Counted from the stretch's first letter, positions 30,448 to 41,165 are shown. The stretch is 41,384 bases of DNA from Nitrospirota bacterium (GCA_016207905.1 JACQZC010000020.1:1-41384), one strand, 5' to 3'. Notes: generated by a model from the sequence alone, not told the origin. Program-made: numbers and translations.

Positions 30448-30885
30448 CTAAACTTGTTTTCCCCTATTCTTCTCAATTGCCTTTTTAATAATAAAATAGC
30501 TCAACACCGATGAGACAACTCCAACCACTATTGTGCCTATGACAAATGGCAAAAGAAGGAACTTAAGCTCACTGACAAGACTGCTTAGTGTTATGTGGCT
30601 CCAGTCTATGTTTGGAATTACCCTATCCGTTCCAATGAGCAATGCTCCGACCCATGTGCAGAATGTATATATGGGGATGATGCTCCATGGGTTTGTGATA
30701 TAGACGCCTACGATTGTGGCAAGCCTGTTGAGCCTGAAAAGCCATGCTGAAATCAAGGCAAGTATCGTATGTAAGCCAATCAGGGGCGATATGCCAAAGA
30801 AAACACCAACTGCAAACGACATGGCAACCTTGTGAGGGCTGTCTTTAATGCTTAATAAGCCTCTTAGTTTATCCCTTAGTTTCAT
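30448..30885 (-). CDS. DUF2062 membrane protein
   Basis: A 145-residue protein with the DUF2062 pattern: DSPHKVAMSFAVGVFFGISP, the LNRLATIVGVYITNPWSIIP block, and a final hydrophobic helix (IGTIVVGVVSSVLSYFII). Three or four membrane helices are likely. Function is unknown. It overlaps the end of thiL by 17 bases and is the last gene of the galU-lon-thiL transcription unit. Confidence 0.88.
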   Translation of the reverse strand: MKLRDKLRGLLSIKDSPHKVAMSFAVGVFFGISPLIGLHTILALISAWLFRLNRLATIVGVYITNPWSIIPIYTFCTWVGALLIGTDRVIPNIDWSHITLSSLVSELKFLLLPFVIGTIVVGVVSSVLSYFIIKKAIEKNRGKQV

Positions 30886-31876
30886 TAAAGTGCTTATAGC
30901 CCTCTGGTTTAATCGGCAATTCCTTACCTTTACTGTCTATGATTATGCGCTCCTTTCTTGTTATCTCTCCTATACACACTGCATTTATCTTTCTGCTAAA
31001 GGGTGCAGAAAAAAGAAGCTCGTAGTCCTCTCCTCCTTTAAGGGCAAGCTGAAGGGGATTAAGTCCGAGGTAGATGCAGGCTGATTTTAGCTCATTTGAA
31101 ATAGGGATTTTATCTTCATATATCCTTGCACCTACCTTGCTTTCATCGCAAAGCCTTATAAGGTCTATAAGAAGGCCATCGCTGATGTCTATCATGGAAG
31201 TCGCATGGCTTTTAAGGAAACTCTTTGGGTCTCTAACAAAAGGCATGAGATGTCTTTCAAGAAGGGGTCTCATTATATCCCATCTAAGTGGTGTATTAAG
31301 TGGTCTATGAAGAACAATGGGTCTTTTAATCTTTTTAAGAAGATAAAGACCTCCTGCCGAATCCCCGAGCGTGCCTGTAACATAAATCTTGTTGCCCACC
31401 CTTGCGCCCTTTCTCATAAGGGGTTTTCTGACAGAGCCAATGAGGGTGGCTGAAACCGTCATGCCATTTGGAGACGATGATAAATCTCCTCCTACGAGGG
31501 AGACCTTGTAAAGTTTAAGGGCATTGTCTATGCCATCGAGAAAACTGTAAAGATTAGAGATGTCTGTGTCGGATTTTAGGCTTACATTAAGAAGGGCATA
31601 ATGTGGTGTGGCTCCCATGGCATATATATCGCTTACATTGACTGAGATAAGCTTAAAGCCTATCTGAAACGGTGTGGCAAAGGAAAGGCTAAAATGCACA
31701 CCCTCTACCATCATATCGGTTGTAGCAACGAGGGGGCACTGCCCCCTCAGAAATCTGCTCGGCTCAATGACTGCTCCGTCATCTCCAATGCCAACTATTA
31801 TTGACTTTTCCCTTTTTGAAAACCTTTTTCTTATCTCGGCAAGAAGGGTGAGCTCTCCTATCTGAGAAAGCCTCAT
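30869..31876 (-). CDS. thiL: Thiamine-monophosphate kinase
   Basis: A 335-residue kinase making thiamine diphosphate. GIGDDGAVIEP near 29-39, TTDMMVEGVHF, SVNVSDIYAMGATP, VGGDLSSSPNGM, VTGTLGDSAGG and ISDGLLIDL follow the AIR-synthase-like order of the family. GGEDYELLFSAP lies near the C-terminus. The start MRLSQIGELTLLAEI matches the family. It is seven bases downstream of lon. Confidence 0.94.
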   Translation of the reverse strand: MRLSQIGELTLLAEIRKRFSKREKSIIVGIGDDGAVIEPSRFLRGQCPLVATTDMMVEGVHFSLSFATPFQIGFKLISVNVSDIYAMGATPHYALLNVSLKSDTDISNLYSFLDGIDNALKLYKVSLVGGDLSSSPNGMTVSATLIGSVRKPLMRKGARVGNKIYVTGTLGDSAGGLYLLKKIKRPIVLHRPLNTPLRWDIMRPLLERHLMPFVRDPKSFLKSHATSMIDISDGLLIDLIRLCDESKVGARIYEDKIPISNELKSACIYLGLNPLQLALKGGEDYELLFSAPFSRKINAVCIGEITRKERIIIDSKGKELPIKPEGYKHFNETKG

Positions 31877-31883
31877 GAGGGGG

Positions 31884-34250
31884 TCACAGACCCTTTTTGG
31901 CTTTCAAGGCATGCTTAAGGACATCGTCCATTGTCTCGACTAACAGGAACTTCATATCCTTCTTCACATATTTTGGAAGGTCCTCGAGGTCTTTTTTGTT
32001 TTTGGCAGGTATGATTACTTTCTTGATACCCATCCTTTTTGCGGCAAGTGCCTTTTCCTTAAGACCTCCGATTGGAAGTATCCTTCCTCTTAATGTCACC
32101 TCTCCTGTCATGGCAATGCTTCTTTTGACTGCTTTACCAGTAAGGGCAGAGGCAATGGAGACTGCCATTGTAATGCCTGCTGATGGGCCATCCTTTGGAG
32201 TAGCACCTGCTGGCACATGTATATGTATGTCTGTCTTTGAGAATACCTCGTCTTTTATGCCGAGGCTTTTTGAACGCGACCTCACATAGCTTAATGCGGC
32301 ATGTGCCGATTCCTTCATTATATCGCCAAGCTGTCCTGTAAGGGTGAGACTGCCTTTGCCTTTCATAGTCGTGGCTTCTACATAGATTATATCTCCGCCT
32401 GCTTCGGTCCATGCAAGGCCAGTTGAAACACCAACCTCGTCTTTAACCATCTCTTCTTCAGGCAGGTATTTTGGAACACCTAAGAATCTGCTCAGGTTTT
32501 TCTGGGTTATGACAAACTTTTTCTTTTTGCCCTCTGCAATCATCCTTGCTACTTTTCTACAGAGATTGGCTATTTCCCTTTCGAGGTTTCTCACGCCTGC
32601 CTCCCTTGTGTACTGTGAGATTATCAGTGAAAGGGCAGGGGCAGAGATAGTCAATATCTTTTTTGAGATTCCATGCTCTTCAAGCTGTTTTGGAATCAGG
32701 AAGTTCTTTGCAATACCTGTTTTCTCCTCTGCTGTATAGCCTGAAAGGTATATTATCTCCATCCTGTCCCTAAGGGGGCTGGGTATAGTGTCAATTAAAT
32801 TTCCCGTTGTAATGAACATGACATTTGACAGGTCAAATGGCACTGTGAGGTAATGGTCTGCGAATGTGTTATTCTGCTCCGGGTCAAGTACCTCAAGGAG
32901 TGCCGATGATGGGTCTCCCCTGAAGTCCGTTCCAATCTTGTCTATCTCATCGAGCATAAAGATAGGGTTGTTTGTGCCTGCCTGCTTTATGCCCTGTATG
33001 ATTCTTCCGGGAAGGGCTCCGACATAGGTTCTCCTATGGCCTCTGATTTCAGCCTCGTCCCTTACGCCTCCTAAGGACATCCTTACGAATTCCCTTCCCA
33101 ATGCCCTCGCAATGGATTTCCCTAAGGATGTCTTTCCAACACCAGGTGGACCTATAAAACACAGGATTGGGCCTTTCATCTTCTCCTTAAGCTTCCTCAC
33201 GCTTAAGTATTCAAGTATTCGCTCCTTTACCTTTTCGAGGTTATAGTGGTCTTTGTTGAGAACCTTTTCAGCGGACTTTATGTCAAGTATATCCTTTGTG
33301 AATTTAGACCACGGAAGCTCGACCATCCAGTCAAGGTATGTCCGAACGGTTGCGGCCTCTGCGCTGTCAGGGTGCATCTTCTGAAGCCTTTTTAGCTGTT
33401 TTTCGGCCTCCTTCATAACCTTCTCAGGCATTTTTGCATCGTCTATTTTTTTCTTAAGCTCCCTGATTTCCTCTGCCCTGTCGTCTATTTCGCCAAGCTC
33501 TTTCTGTATTGCCTTAAGCTGTTCCCGCAGGAAATACTCCCTTTGAGTTTTATCTATCTCTCCTCTTGCCTCGGACTGGATTTTCTGTTGTACTGTAAGA
33601 AGCTCTACCTCTCTTCCTAAGACATCGCTAATCTTTTTGAGCCTTTTGACCGGGTCTGTTATCTCTAAGACCTCCTGTGCAAGCTCTGTCTTAAGGCCTA
33701 TGTTGGATGCCACGAGGTCTGCTAACTTGCCCGGCTCATCGAGGTTCTCTATGACTACCATTATGTCAGGCAGGATTTGTTTTCCTAAGGACACTGCCTT
33801 GTCAAGCAGTTCCTTTACATTCCTTATGAGTGCTTCAAGCTCTATAGTTACTGTAGGAGAGGGCTCTTCTGTTACTTTTTCTATAGAGGCGACATAGAAC
33901 GGTTCTCTCTGGGAATAGTCAATGACCTTTGCCTTGGAAATGCCCTGAACAAGGATTTTTACCCTTCCATCGGGAAGCTTAAGCATCCTCATTACAAGAC
34001 CAACCACGCCTGTGCCATAAAGGTCCTCAGGAGTTGGGGATTCCACTGTCATATCCCTCTGTGTAAGGAGCATCATCATTCTGTTGGTGCTCAGGGCACT
34101 GTCAATTGCCTTTATGGAGCCTTCTCTGCCTACAAAAAGAGGTAATATCATGTAGGGGAATACGACTATGTCCCTTATAGGAAGCACAGGCATAGTATCT
34201 GGTATCTCAGGCTCTTTTTCTTCCTTTTCTATCTCAGGCATATACTTCAT
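31884..34250 (-). CDS. lon: ATP-dependent Lon protease
   Basis: A 788-residue LonA-type protease. The N-terminal substrate domain (about 15-215, [20 protein letters not shown]) leads to a coiled coil and an AAA+ module with Walker [10 protein letters not shown] and Walker [12 protein letters not shown]. In the peptidase domain the catalytic dyad is Ser690 ([10 protein letters not shown]) and Lys733, 43 residues apart as usual. It degrades misfolded and regulatory proteins, including antitoxins, which is relevant to this toxin-antitoxin-rich window. It overlaps galU by four bases. Confidence 0.97.
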   Translation of the reverse strand: MKYMPEIEKEEKEPEIPDTMPVLPIRDIVVFPYMILPLFVGREGSIKAIDSALSTNRMMMLLTQRDMTVESPTPEDLYGTGVVGLVMRMLKLPDGRVKILVQGISKAKVIDYSQREPFYVASIEKVTEEPSPTVTIELEALIRNVKELLDKAVSLGKQILPDIMVVIENLDEPGKLADLVASNIGLKTELAQEVLEITDPVKRLKKISDVLGREVELLTVQQKIQSEARGEIDKTQREYFLREQLKAIQKELGEIDDRAEEIRELKKKIDDAKMPEKVMKEAEKQLKRLQKMHPDSAEAATVRTYLDWMVELPWSKFTKDILDIKSAEKVLNKDHYNLEKVKERILEYLSVRKLKEKMKGPILCFIGPPGVGKTSLGKSIARALGREFVRMSLGGVRDEAEIRGHRRTYVGALPGRIIQGIKQAGTNNPIFMLDEIDKIGTDFRGDPSSALLEVLDPEQNNTFADHYLTVPFDLSNVMFITTGNLIDTIPSPLRDRMEIIYLSGYTAEEKTGIAKNFLIPKQLEEHGISKKILTISAPALSLIISQYTREAGVRNLEREIANLCRKVARMIAEGKKKKFVITQKNLSRFLGVPKYLPEEEMVKDEVGVSTGLAWTEAGGDIIYVEATTMKGKGSLTLTGQLGDIMKESAHAALSYVRSRSKSLGIKDEVFSKTDIHIHVPAGATPKDGPSAGITMAVSIASALTGKAVKRSIAMTGEVTLRGRILPIGGLKEKALAAKRMGIKKVIIPAKNKKDLEDLPKYVKKDMKFLLVETMDDVLKHALKAKKGL

Positions 34251-35128
34251 TTTTTCAACCTCGATGCTGTCTTTATTATAAAATCCTTAAACCCGTTTGA
34301 GACCTCCAGGTTTTCAATAGCCATCTCAACGGTTGCCATGAGGAAGCCAAGCTTGTCGCCTGCATCATATCTTTTACCTTTGTAAAGGAACCCGTATATG
34401 GGCTTTTTCTTAAGTAGCATCCTCAGGGCATCGGTAAGCTGAATCTCGCCGCCTTTTCCTGGTCCCGACTTTTCGAGCATCTCGAATATATCCGGAGTAA
34501 GCACATATCTTCCGATAATTGCAAGTTCCGAGGGTGCTTCTTCAGGAGATGGTTTCTCCACAAGGTCGTTAATCCTGTATAAGCCACTGCTTTCTTTCAG
34601 AGCATCTACTATACCATATCTACTGACCTCTGACCTATGAACCTTCATAATGCATAAAATCGAGCATCTCACGCTCTCATAGAGCCTGAGCATCTCCGAC
34701 AAAAGCCTCTCTTCAGCAGGAATAATATCATCGCTTAAAAGAACAGCAAAAGGCTCATCCTTTACAAATGGCTTTGCAGTAAGTATAGCATGTCCCAGTC
34801 CGAGTGTGGCTTTTTGCCTGATGTATGCGAAATTTATATGGCTCAGCTTGTTTATCTCTTCGAGGAGTTTTCTCTTGCCTAACTTCTTTAGGTTTTCCTC
34901 AAGCTCGAATGCAGAATCGAAGTGGTCCTCTATTGCCCTTTTATGCTTTCCTGTAATAATGAGGAACTCCTCTATACCGCAGGAAAGTGCCTCTTCCACT
35001 GCATACTGTATCATTGGCTTGTCGACAATAGGCAACATCTCTTTAGGAGATGCCTTTGTAGCAGGCAGAAACCTTGTGCCAAGACCTGCGGCTGGAAGTA
35101 TTGCCTTTCTTATCGTAGTCCTCTCCAT
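34247..35128 (-). CDS. galU: UTP-glucose-1-phosphate uridylyltransferase
   Basis: A 293-residue nucleotidyltransferase making UDP-glucose for envelope polysaccharides. The nucleotide-binding signature [18 protein letters not shown] is at 8-25, [18 protein letters not shown] follows, then LLSDDI and [29 protein letters not shown] (hexamer 35138-35143, reverse strand) lies nine bases before ATG 35128 with no ribosome site. First gene of galU-lon-thiL-DUF2062. Confidence 0.95.
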   Translation of the reverse strand: MERTTIRKAILPAAGLGTRFLPATKASPKEMLPIVDKPMIQYAVEEALSCGIEEFLIITGKHKRAIEDHFDSAFELEENLKKLGKRKLLEEINKLSHINFAYIRQKATLGLGHAILTAKPFVKDEPFAVLLSDDIIPAEERLLSEMLRLYESVRCSILCIMKVHRSEVSRYGIVDALKESSGLYRINDLVEKPSPEEAPSELAIIGRYVLTPDIFEMLEKSGPGKGGEIQLTDALRMLLKKKPIYGFLYKGKRYDAGDKLGFLMATVEMAIENLEVSNGFKDFIIKTASRLKK

Positions 35129-35137
35129 GATTTTTTT

Positions 35138-35146
35138 ATTTTACCA
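35138..35146 (-). promoter_or_regulatory. Extended -10 of galU
   Basis: Reverse-strand TGG-TAAAAT identical to the one before aspS (5589-5597), nine bases from the galU start codon. No -35 stands out. Confidence 0.4.
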
Positions 35147-35155
35147 TAAGAGGGC

Positions 35156-36385
35156 TTAATCAGGCAGTTTTATCCTGAATGAAGCACCTTGTGGGCTGTC
35201 AATCACCTCTATAGAGCCACCATGCAAGGATATGATTCTATGCACTATGGCAAGCCCCAGTCCTGTGCCTTTTTCCTTAGTCGTATAGAAAGGAAGGAAT
35301 ATTTTATCCCTTATTGCAGGCGGAATGCCGTGTCCTGTATCAGAGACGGTTATGGCAACGCTGTCAGGCTCATGGATTGCGGAAAACCTGATTGTTTCTC
35401 CCTTTGCCTCGATGGAGTTCTGTATAAGGTTAGTGCATGCCTGCTTAAGAAGGATCTCGTCTCCTTTAATGGTTATGTCACTACTAACCTCATTAGAGAG
35501 CAAAATGTTTGGGTTTTTAAGTAGAATGCTTTCCGTGGAGGCAGATATAATATTTCTAAGATTTACCTCTGAAATATTAAGCTCCCCGGGCTTTGCAAAG
35601 GAGAGGAATTCATTTATGATAGTATCCATTAAAGAGACCTCTTTCGATATAGCATCCACTGTTTTTTTGAGGGAGCCTTCTACCTGCCTTTCGAGGAGCT
35701 TTGTATATCCTGCTATAACACCCATTGGGTTTCTGAGCTCATGTGCAATGCCTGCGGCCATCTCTCCTAAGCTCGATAATCTTTTCCTGAGCTCTGCCTG
35801 AGCCTCAAGTGCCTTAAGCTCGGTAAGGTCGGTGAATACAAAAAGTTTTCCAATAGGCTTTCCTTTTGCATTTAAAAGAGGTGTGAGGGAAAAACCAAGG
35901 TAGAGCCTTTTACCCCTTTCTGTAACATATTGTGTCTGCCCCCTTTCGATATCTCTGTCTAAGAGTCGGGATAGCTGACCCAATGTTGTCTCTTTTAGGT
36001 CCCTTCCAATGACATCCTCCCTGTTTATTGCAAGGATTCTCTGACCTGCCGAGTTTATCTTGGTTATCTTCATTGTCTCATCCAGACTTATAACTCCGCT
36101 TGGAACGCTCTCGAGGATGTTCTCGTTATAACCTTCAACTATCACTGCCCTTTCCTCAGCCAGCCTTCTTAATACCTCAAGCCCCTGTCCCTTATCTTTT
36201 AATGTAGAAACAAGCCCATGAAATGTATCGAGCACAAAGCCCATCTCTGATGTGCGCTGGGCTTTCAGGGCTTTCTTCTGTGCTCTGAAATACGCCCTGA
36301 GAACAAACAGGACTACAAGCAGTACGAATAAGATAAATAAAGAAAAAAGCAGTAGATATATTAAAAAGCCCTTAGAGCCATCCAT
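35156..36385 (-). CDS. Membrane-anchored PAS sensor histidine kinase
   Basis: A 409-residue kinase. One N-terminal membrane helix (about 7-30) is followed by a short coiled linker and a PAS domain (about 80-190, ILESVPSGVISLDETMKITK). The HisKA H-box has His215 in GIAHELRNPMG. The ATPase domain has N-box SIEAKGE, VSDTGHGIPP and GTGLGLAIVHRI. It resembles NtrB-type kinases that partner with NtrC-like regulators of pili or nitrogen genes. No response regulator is adjacent. It overlaps the prepilin peptidase by 14 bases, hinting at a type IV pilus link. Confidence 0.9.
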   Translation of the reverse strand: MDGSKGFLIYLLLFSLFILFVLLVVLFVLRAYFRAQKKALKAQRTSEMGFVLDTFHGLVSTLKDKGQGLEVLRRLAEERAVIVEGYNENILESVPSGVISLDETMKITKINSAGQRILAINREDVIGRDLKETTLGQLSRLLDRDIERGQTQYVTERGKRLYLGFSLTPLLNAKGKPIGKLFVFTDLTELKALEAQAELRKRLSSLGEMAAGIAHELRNPMGVIAGYTKLLERQVEGSLKKTVDAISKEVSLMDTIINEFLSFAKPGELNISEVNLRNIISASTESILLKNPNILLSNEVSSDITIKGDEILLKQACTNLIQNSIEAKGETIRFSAIHEPDSVAITVSDTGHGIPPAIRDKIFLPFYTTKEKGTGLGLAIVHRIISLHGGSIEVIDSPQGASFRIKLPD

Positions 36386-37145
36386 ACATATACAACCTGA
36401 GTAGTTCCTGACCCCAGAAAAGGGTTATTACTGCACCCAGAGCAAGAAATGGACCAAAGGGGATTTTGGTTTTTCTTCCTTTGCCTTTGAATATCATGAG
36501 GAACAATCCCACCAAAGAGCCAAATAGGCTTCCAATGAATGTCGTAGTAAGCACAGATTTCCAGCCCATGAGCGCACCTACCATAGCCATCATCTTTATA
36601 TCGCCTCCGCCCATACCGCCTCTACTTAAGAAAGCAGTAAGATAAAAAAGCGAAAACCCACTGAATGCACCTATTATGGAGGTCTTAAAGCCTAACATCT
36701 CTGCCCTTATGAAAGGGTCAGGAAGGAGTAGACTGCCTGCAATAAGACCAATCGGGATGCCTGTAAGGGTAATGCCATTTGGTATTATCTGAAAATCCAA
36801 ATCTATAAATGTGATTACTATTAAGGAAGACAGAAAGGCAAGATAAATTGGCGTGTGCCAGCCTATGCCAAAGCGATATACGAGGCTCATATAAAGGATA
36901 CCATTAAGTGCCTCTATGAGCGGATACCTTAGAGAGATTTTGGCTCTACAGTGCCTGCACCTGCCTCCTAAGAGCACATAGCTTATAATCGGGATATTGT
37001 CCAACGGACTTATGGGCTGACCGCATGAGGGACATCTCGAGGATGGGCTTACTATTGAGAGCCTTCTTGGAATCCTGTAAACGCATACATTAAGGAAAGA
37101 GCCAACAACTAATCCAAACACACCTGCAATAATATAAATAGCCAT
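36372..37145 (-). CDS. pilD: Type IV prepilin peptidase / N-methyltransferase
   Basis: A 257-residue inner-membrane aspartic protease that cleaves and methylates prepilins. The cytoplasmic zinc-binding loop has Cys38, 41, 63 and 66 (CPSCGQ...CRHC). Catalytic aspartates lie in FIDLDFQIIPNG and in GGMGGGDIKMMAMVGALMGW. Eight or so membrane segments are evident. Pilin genes are not in the window, so targets could be type IV pili or a type II secretion system. Confidence 0.94.
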   Translation of the reverse strand: MAIYIIAGVFGLVVGSFLNVCVYRIPRRLSIVSPSSRCPSCGQPISPLDNIPIISYVLLGGRCRHCRAKISLRYPLIEALNGILYMSLVYRFGIGWHTPIYLAFLSSLIVITFIDLDFQIIPNGITLTGIPIGLIAGSLLLPDPFIRAEMLGFKTSIIGAFSGFSLFYLTAFLSRGGMGGGDIKMMAMVGALMGWKSVLTTTFIGSLFGSLVGLFLMIFKGKGRKTKIPFGPFLALGAVITLFWGQELLRLYMYGWL

Positions 37146-37457
37146 TTATTTTTCGCTTTGAACCTCGGATACTCTATGCGTGAGTTCCTCCATGTCTTTA
37201 TTGAGCTTTTCTATATCCTTCAGAGCATCCTTGATTTTTCCATCTTTCAGCATGTCTACTCCCTCCTGATTTCTCAGCTCAAAGACCCTCATACCCAGTG
37301 CTTTTAGGGCATCGTTCATTTTCGATTCTACTACGCGGTGCTCGTTCATAAGCCTTAAGACCGAGACCTCGACCCTTACCCTTTCTGAAAAAATGGTTGC
37401 AAACCATTTGAGCCTCTCAATGCCCGAAACGAAGTTATCCCTTATCTTTTCAAACAT
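37146..37457 (-). CDS. Coiled-coil protein, unknown
   Basis: A 103-residue, highly helical protein: SGIERLKWFATIFSERVRVE, then VESKMNDALKALGMRVFELR and a terminal coil DIEKLNKDMEELTHRVSEVQ. No signal or membrane segment. Its stop touches the pilD start, so they share an operon. AGGATG-type ribosome signal precedes ATG 37457. I do not recognise a family. Confidence 0.7.
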   Translation of the reverse strand: MFEKIRDNFVSGIERLKWFATIFSERVRVEVSVLRLMNEHRVVESKMNDALKALGMRVFELRNQEGVDMLKDGKIKDALKDIEKLNKDMEELTHRVSEVQSEK

Positions 37458-37496
37458 GGCATCCTCCTACAGCATAATATATTACCATTAAGGAGT

Positions 37497-39596
37497 CTAT
37501 GCAGTCTTAAAAAGTTCGATCCTTCCTTCCCAGAATCTTTTAAGCCCTGACTTAAGAAGTAAGTGGCTTTGAAGAAGTGGCTCTTCCTCGATAATAGCGA
37601 AAGCCTCTTTTCTTGCAATCTCAAGGAGACTTGCATCCCTTAGGAGACTTGCGATTCTGAGGTCTGGGATGCCTGACTGCTTCGTGCCAAAGAGTTCTCC
37701 GGGGCCTCTTATCTCAAGGTCTTCCTCTGCAATCCTAAAGCCATCCGTTGTTTTGACCATAGCATCGAGCCTTCTTCTTGCCACCTCGCTTAAATCTCCA
37801 TACGCCAGAAGAAGGCATCGGGATTGTTTGCCTCCTCTTCCCACTCTTCCTCTTAACTGATGAAGTTGGCTTAGACCGAATCTCTCGGAATGCACCACAA
37901 CCATCAAGGAGGCATTTGGCACATCCACTCCAACCTCTATCACGGTTGTGCTTACGAGTATGTCGATTTTACCTTTTTTAAATTCGGTCATGATGGATTC
38001 CCTCTCAAAAGGCTTCATCTTTCCATGGATAAGCGAGACCCTCAAAGACGGAAATATCTTTTTCAGGGTTTCCTGTCCTATGATTGCCGATTTCAGGGCA
38101 GTTTTTTCGGATTCCTCTATGACAGGGTAAACCACATAGACCTGCCCTGCCTGCCTTACCTCTTTTAAGATTTCCTCATATACCTGTTTTTTATCTCCGG
38201 ACATAACGAGTCGGGTTACCACTGGCTTTCTGCCTGGCGGAAGATCATCTATCCGAGAGTAATCGAGGTCTCCATAGAGGGTCATGGCTAATGTCCTTGG
38301 AATTGGGGTTGCAGTCATTACTAAGACATCAGGGGCTTCTTGAGACTTTCTCCTTAGACCTGCCCTCTGTCTTACGCCAAACCTGTGCTGTTCATCTATT
38401 ACTATAAGTCCGAGTCTTTCGAACCTTAAGGTCTCCTCTATCAGGGCATGTGTGCCGATAACGATATTCACCCTGCCTTTGGCTATGTCATCGAGAGGCT
38501 TTTTCTTGACACTACTTGTAACAAGACAGACCCTCAAGCCCAGCGACTCAAGCATACCGTGGATGTTTATATAGTGCTGTTCGGCAAGAATCTCGGTTGG
38601 TGCCATTATTCCTGCCTGATACCCTGCCTCCACTGCAAAGAGCATTGCCATAACTGCCACAATGGTCTTTCCACATCCTACATCTCCCTGAAGGAGCCTG
38701 TTCATTTGATAAGGGCTTTTCATATCGTTAAGTATCTCACCGAGTGCCTTTCCCTGCTCCTCAGTGAGTCTAAAAGGCAATGTCTGCCTCAGCCTTTCCA
38801 TAAGCGTCCCTTTTGAATCGAATGCAATCCCTTTGCCATGCAGTCGTCCTCTTCTTAAAATGGCAAGCCCTGACTGGAGCATAAACAGCTCATCAAAGAT
38901 AAGCCTCTTTTGAGGCTCGCTCTGCCATTGGTTAAGCAGAGAGACATCAAGTTCGTCTTCTGGAAAATGACAGCCCATTATTGCACTTTTAAGCCCGATG
39001 AGTTTATTTCTTTTAAGAATCTCTTGAGGGATAGGGTCTTGGATGTCATTTAGATGGCTTTTGAGGACATTATATATTATACTTCTGAGCTGTCTTGAGC
39101 TCACCCCCTCGGTTACACTGTAGACAGGCACAAGCCTACCAGTATGAATCAGGGCATCCGTATCATCTCCTATTAGCTCATACTCAGGGTTTTCCATTTC
39201 AAAGCATCTGCCACGATATGGATATTTCACGGTGCCTGATAAGACAACATCAATTCCTAAGGTAAACTTTTTTTTAAGAAACCTCTGATTGAACCACTTA
39301 CCCACGATAAATCCGCTTCCATCTGACACTGTAAGCTCTAATATCTCAAGTCTGCCTGAGATGCGCTTAATGTCAGCCCTTATGACCCTGCCTGAAACGG
39401 TCTGAATGCCAGATGAGAGGAATCCTACGGTTATGTCTCTGATGGGCTTGATATTTCTTCTGTCTTCGTATCTATATGGAAGGTAATAGAGCAGGTCATG
39501 GACTGTTTTCGTTCCGAGCCTGTTTAGAAGTTTTGCCCTTTGAGGGCCAACGCCTTTTATGTACTGGACATTCAGTTCGGATAAGTCTTTAACCAT
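37497..39596 (-). CDS. recG: ATP-dependent DNA helicase RecG
   Basis: A 699-residue branch-migrating helicase for fork regression and recombination. A wedge/OB domain fills about 60-160; Walker A GDVGCGKT is at 304-311, the Walker B box is DEQH at 401-404, VMTATPIPRTLA and VSTTVIEVGVDVPNAS follow, and LHQLRGRVGRG closes the helicase core. It lacks the N-terminal extension of about 100 residues found in some lineages. It overlaps nusA by eight bases. Confidence 0.96.
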   Translation of the reverse strand: MVKDLSELNVQYIKGVGPQRAKLLNRLGTKTVHDLLYYLPYRYEDRRNIKPIRDITVGFLSSGIQTVSGRVIRADIKRISGRLEILELTVSDGSGFIVGKWFNQRFLKKKFTLGIDVVLSGTVKYPYRGRCFEMENPEYELIGDDTDALIHTGRLVPVYSVTEGVSSRQLRSIIYNVLKSHLNDIQDPIPQEILKRNKLIGLKSAIMGCHFPEDELDVSLLNQWQSEPQKRLIFDELFMLQSGLAILRRGRLHGKGIAFDSKGTLMERLRQTLPFRLTEEQGKALGEILNDMKSPYQMNRLLQGDVGCGKTIVAVMAMLFAVEAGYQAGIMAPTEILAEQHYINIHGMLESLGLRVCLVTSSVKKKPLDDIAKGRVNIVIGTHALIEETLRFERLGLIVIDEQHRFGVRQRAGLRRKSQEAPDVLVMTATPIPRTLAMTLYGDLDYSRIDDLPPGRKPVVTRLVMSGDKKQVYEEILKEVRQAGQVYVVYPVIEESEKTALKSAIIGQETLKKIFPSLRVSLIHGKMKPFERESIMTEFKKGKIDILVSTTVIEVGVDVPNASLMVVVHSERFGLSQLHQLRGRVGRGGKQSRCLLLAYGDLSEVARRRLDAMVKTTDGFRIAEEDLEIRGPGELFGTKQSGIPDLRIASLLRDASLLEIARKEAFAIIEEEPLLQSHLLLKSGLKRFWEGRIELFKTA

Positions 39597-40710
39597 CTTT
39601 TTTGGATGGTGGTTTTCTCTTTGCCTTTTCTCTCAGGGCATCTTCAAGGGTTCTGTCTGCTTCCTCTACCTTCATCTTTGAGTATTCCGATTCGCTCAAT
39701 ATGTCTATGTCCCAGCCAGTGAGCTTCATTGCCAGCCTGACATTCTGTCCTTTCCTTCCAATGGCAATAGAAAGCTGTTGGTCTGAGACAACAACCATTG
39801 CGGATTTCTCCTCCTCGTTAACGCCAACCTTGTCAATAGTGGCTGGACTTAATGCCCTCGCAATAAGCATTCTCGTGTCATCTGTCCACGGGATAATATC
39901 TATTCTTTCGCCTTTCAGCTCCCTGACAATCGACTGAACCCTCGTGCCCTTCATCCCAACACAAGCACCCACAGGGTCTACCGAGGGGCTGTTTGAAGAA
40001 ACAGCTATCTTTGTCCTTTCTCCTGGTTCTCTGACAACATCCTTGATGTTAACGAGTCCCTCGCTAATCTCAGGCACCTCCATCCTGAAAAGCCCCTTTA
40101 TGAAATCAGGGTTTGTTCTCGTTATATGTATGAGCGGGCCTCTCGATGTGAGCTGTATATCCTCTATATATGCCCTTATGGTATCTCCTCTTTTAGGCAA
40201 CTCTCCGGGCAGGGCGTCCTTTATAGGCAAAACAGCCTCTGCCTTGCCTATGCTTACAAAATAACAGCCCTTTTCTTTTCTAAGCACAGTCCCGCTTATA
40301 ATTGTGCCTACCTTGCCCTTAAACTCGGTATATATTACTTCACGCTCTGCCTCCCTTACCCTCTGGAATATAACCTGTTTTGCAGTCTGTGCCGCAATTC
40401 TGCCAAAATCCTGAATACTTAACGGGATGTTTATCTCCTCTCCTATACCTTTATCAGGACTCAGTTTCTTTGCATCCTCGAGGGAAATCTCCTCATCTAA
40501 GTTAGATGCCTTCTCGACTATCTTTTTAGTCTCATACAGAGAGATGTTAGAGGTCGTCCTATCTATTTGAAGGCTAATATTCATTCTGCCTCCATATTTT
40601 TTCCTTGCCGCAGAAAGAAGTGCCGACTCTAAGGCAGAAAATAGCACCTCTTTACTGATGCCCTTTTCCTTTGCCATCTGCTCGATTAGATGTAAAAGCT
40701 CCTTTGTCAT
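39589..40710 (-). CDS. nusA: Transcription termination/antitermination factor NusA
   Basis: A 373-residue NusA. The RNA-polymerase-binding N-domain (1-~125) is followed by S1 (about 133-200, GKVGTIISGTVLRKEKGCYF) and two KH domains (DPVGACVGMKGTRVQSIVRE and SIAIGRKGQNVRLAMKLTGW). No acidic C-terminal repeats, so it is the short form. It promotes pausing and intrinsic termination. It overlaps rimP by four bases, the usual rimP-nusA order; infB does not follow, recG does. Confidence 0.96.
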   Translation of the reverse strand: MTKELLHLIEQMAKEKGISKEVLFSALESALLSAARKKYGGRMNISLQIDRTTSNISLYETKKIVEKASNLDEEISLEDAKKLSPDKGIGEEINIPLSIQDFGRIAAQTAKQVIFQRVREAEREVIYTEFKGKVGTIISGTVLRKEKGCYFVSIGKAEAVLPIKDALPGELPKRGDTIRAYIEDIQLTSRGPLIHITRTNPDFIKGLFRMEVPEISEGLVNIKDVVREPGERTKIAVSSNSPSVDPVGACVGMKGTRVQSIVRELKGERIDIIPWTDDTRMLIARALSPATIDKVGVNEEEKSAMVVVSDQQLSIAIGRKGQNVRLAMKLTGWDIDILSESEYSKMKVEEADRTLEDALREKAKRKPPSKKDG

Positions 40711-41162
40711 AGCTCTACCTCGAGTCTTGCACTCGATATATCATCGAAGGGTATGGTAACCTGTTTTTCAGCCACTATAAGACTAAGAGAGTCCTCGCCC
40801 ACAGAGAGGATTCTTCCTATAAAAAAACTCTGGTTGTCAATCTTCTTAAGGGTCACGAGCCTTATAAGTTTTCCAATATGTTTTCTAAAGTCCTCGGGCT
40901 TTCTAATCGGCCTGTCAAGTCCCGGAGAGGAAACCTCTAATGTGTAGGTCCCCTTAATCGGGTCTTCGACATCCATGAGTGCCTCAAGCTCCCTGCTCAT
41001 CCTTTCGCAGTCATCGAGTGTGACTCCACCGGGCTTGTCTATTGTGACCCTGAGAAGCATCTTTTTTCCTTTCCGCATAAGCCTGACCTCTTCCAGAGCA
41101 AGGCCCTGCGAAGTAGCAACCTCTTTTGCCATCTCATTTATCCTGTCTTCAATCCATGACAT
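40707..41162 (-). CDS. rimP: Ribosome maturation factor RimP
   Basis: A 151-residue RimP for 30S assembly. The N-terminal alpha/beta domain (RINEMAKEVATSQGLALEEV, LRVTIDKPGGVTLDDCERMS, LEVSSPGLDRPIRKPEDF) precedes a C-terminal SH3-like barrel (RLVTLKKIDNQSFFIGRI). ATG 41162 (MSWIEDRI) fits the family start. The frame stays open to TTG 41240, but that extension would run through an intrinsic terminator and encodes an atypical hydrophobic peptide. No ribosome site precedes 41162. Confidence 0.9.
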   Translation of the reverse strand: MSWIEDRINEMAKEVATSQGLALEEVRLMRKGKKMLLRVTIDKPGGVTLDDCERMSRELEALMDVEDPIKGTYTLEVSSPGLDRPIRKPEDFRKHIGKLIRLVTLKKIDNQSFFIGRILSVGEDSLSLIVAEKQVTIPFDDISSARLEVEL

Positions 41163-41165
41163 ATC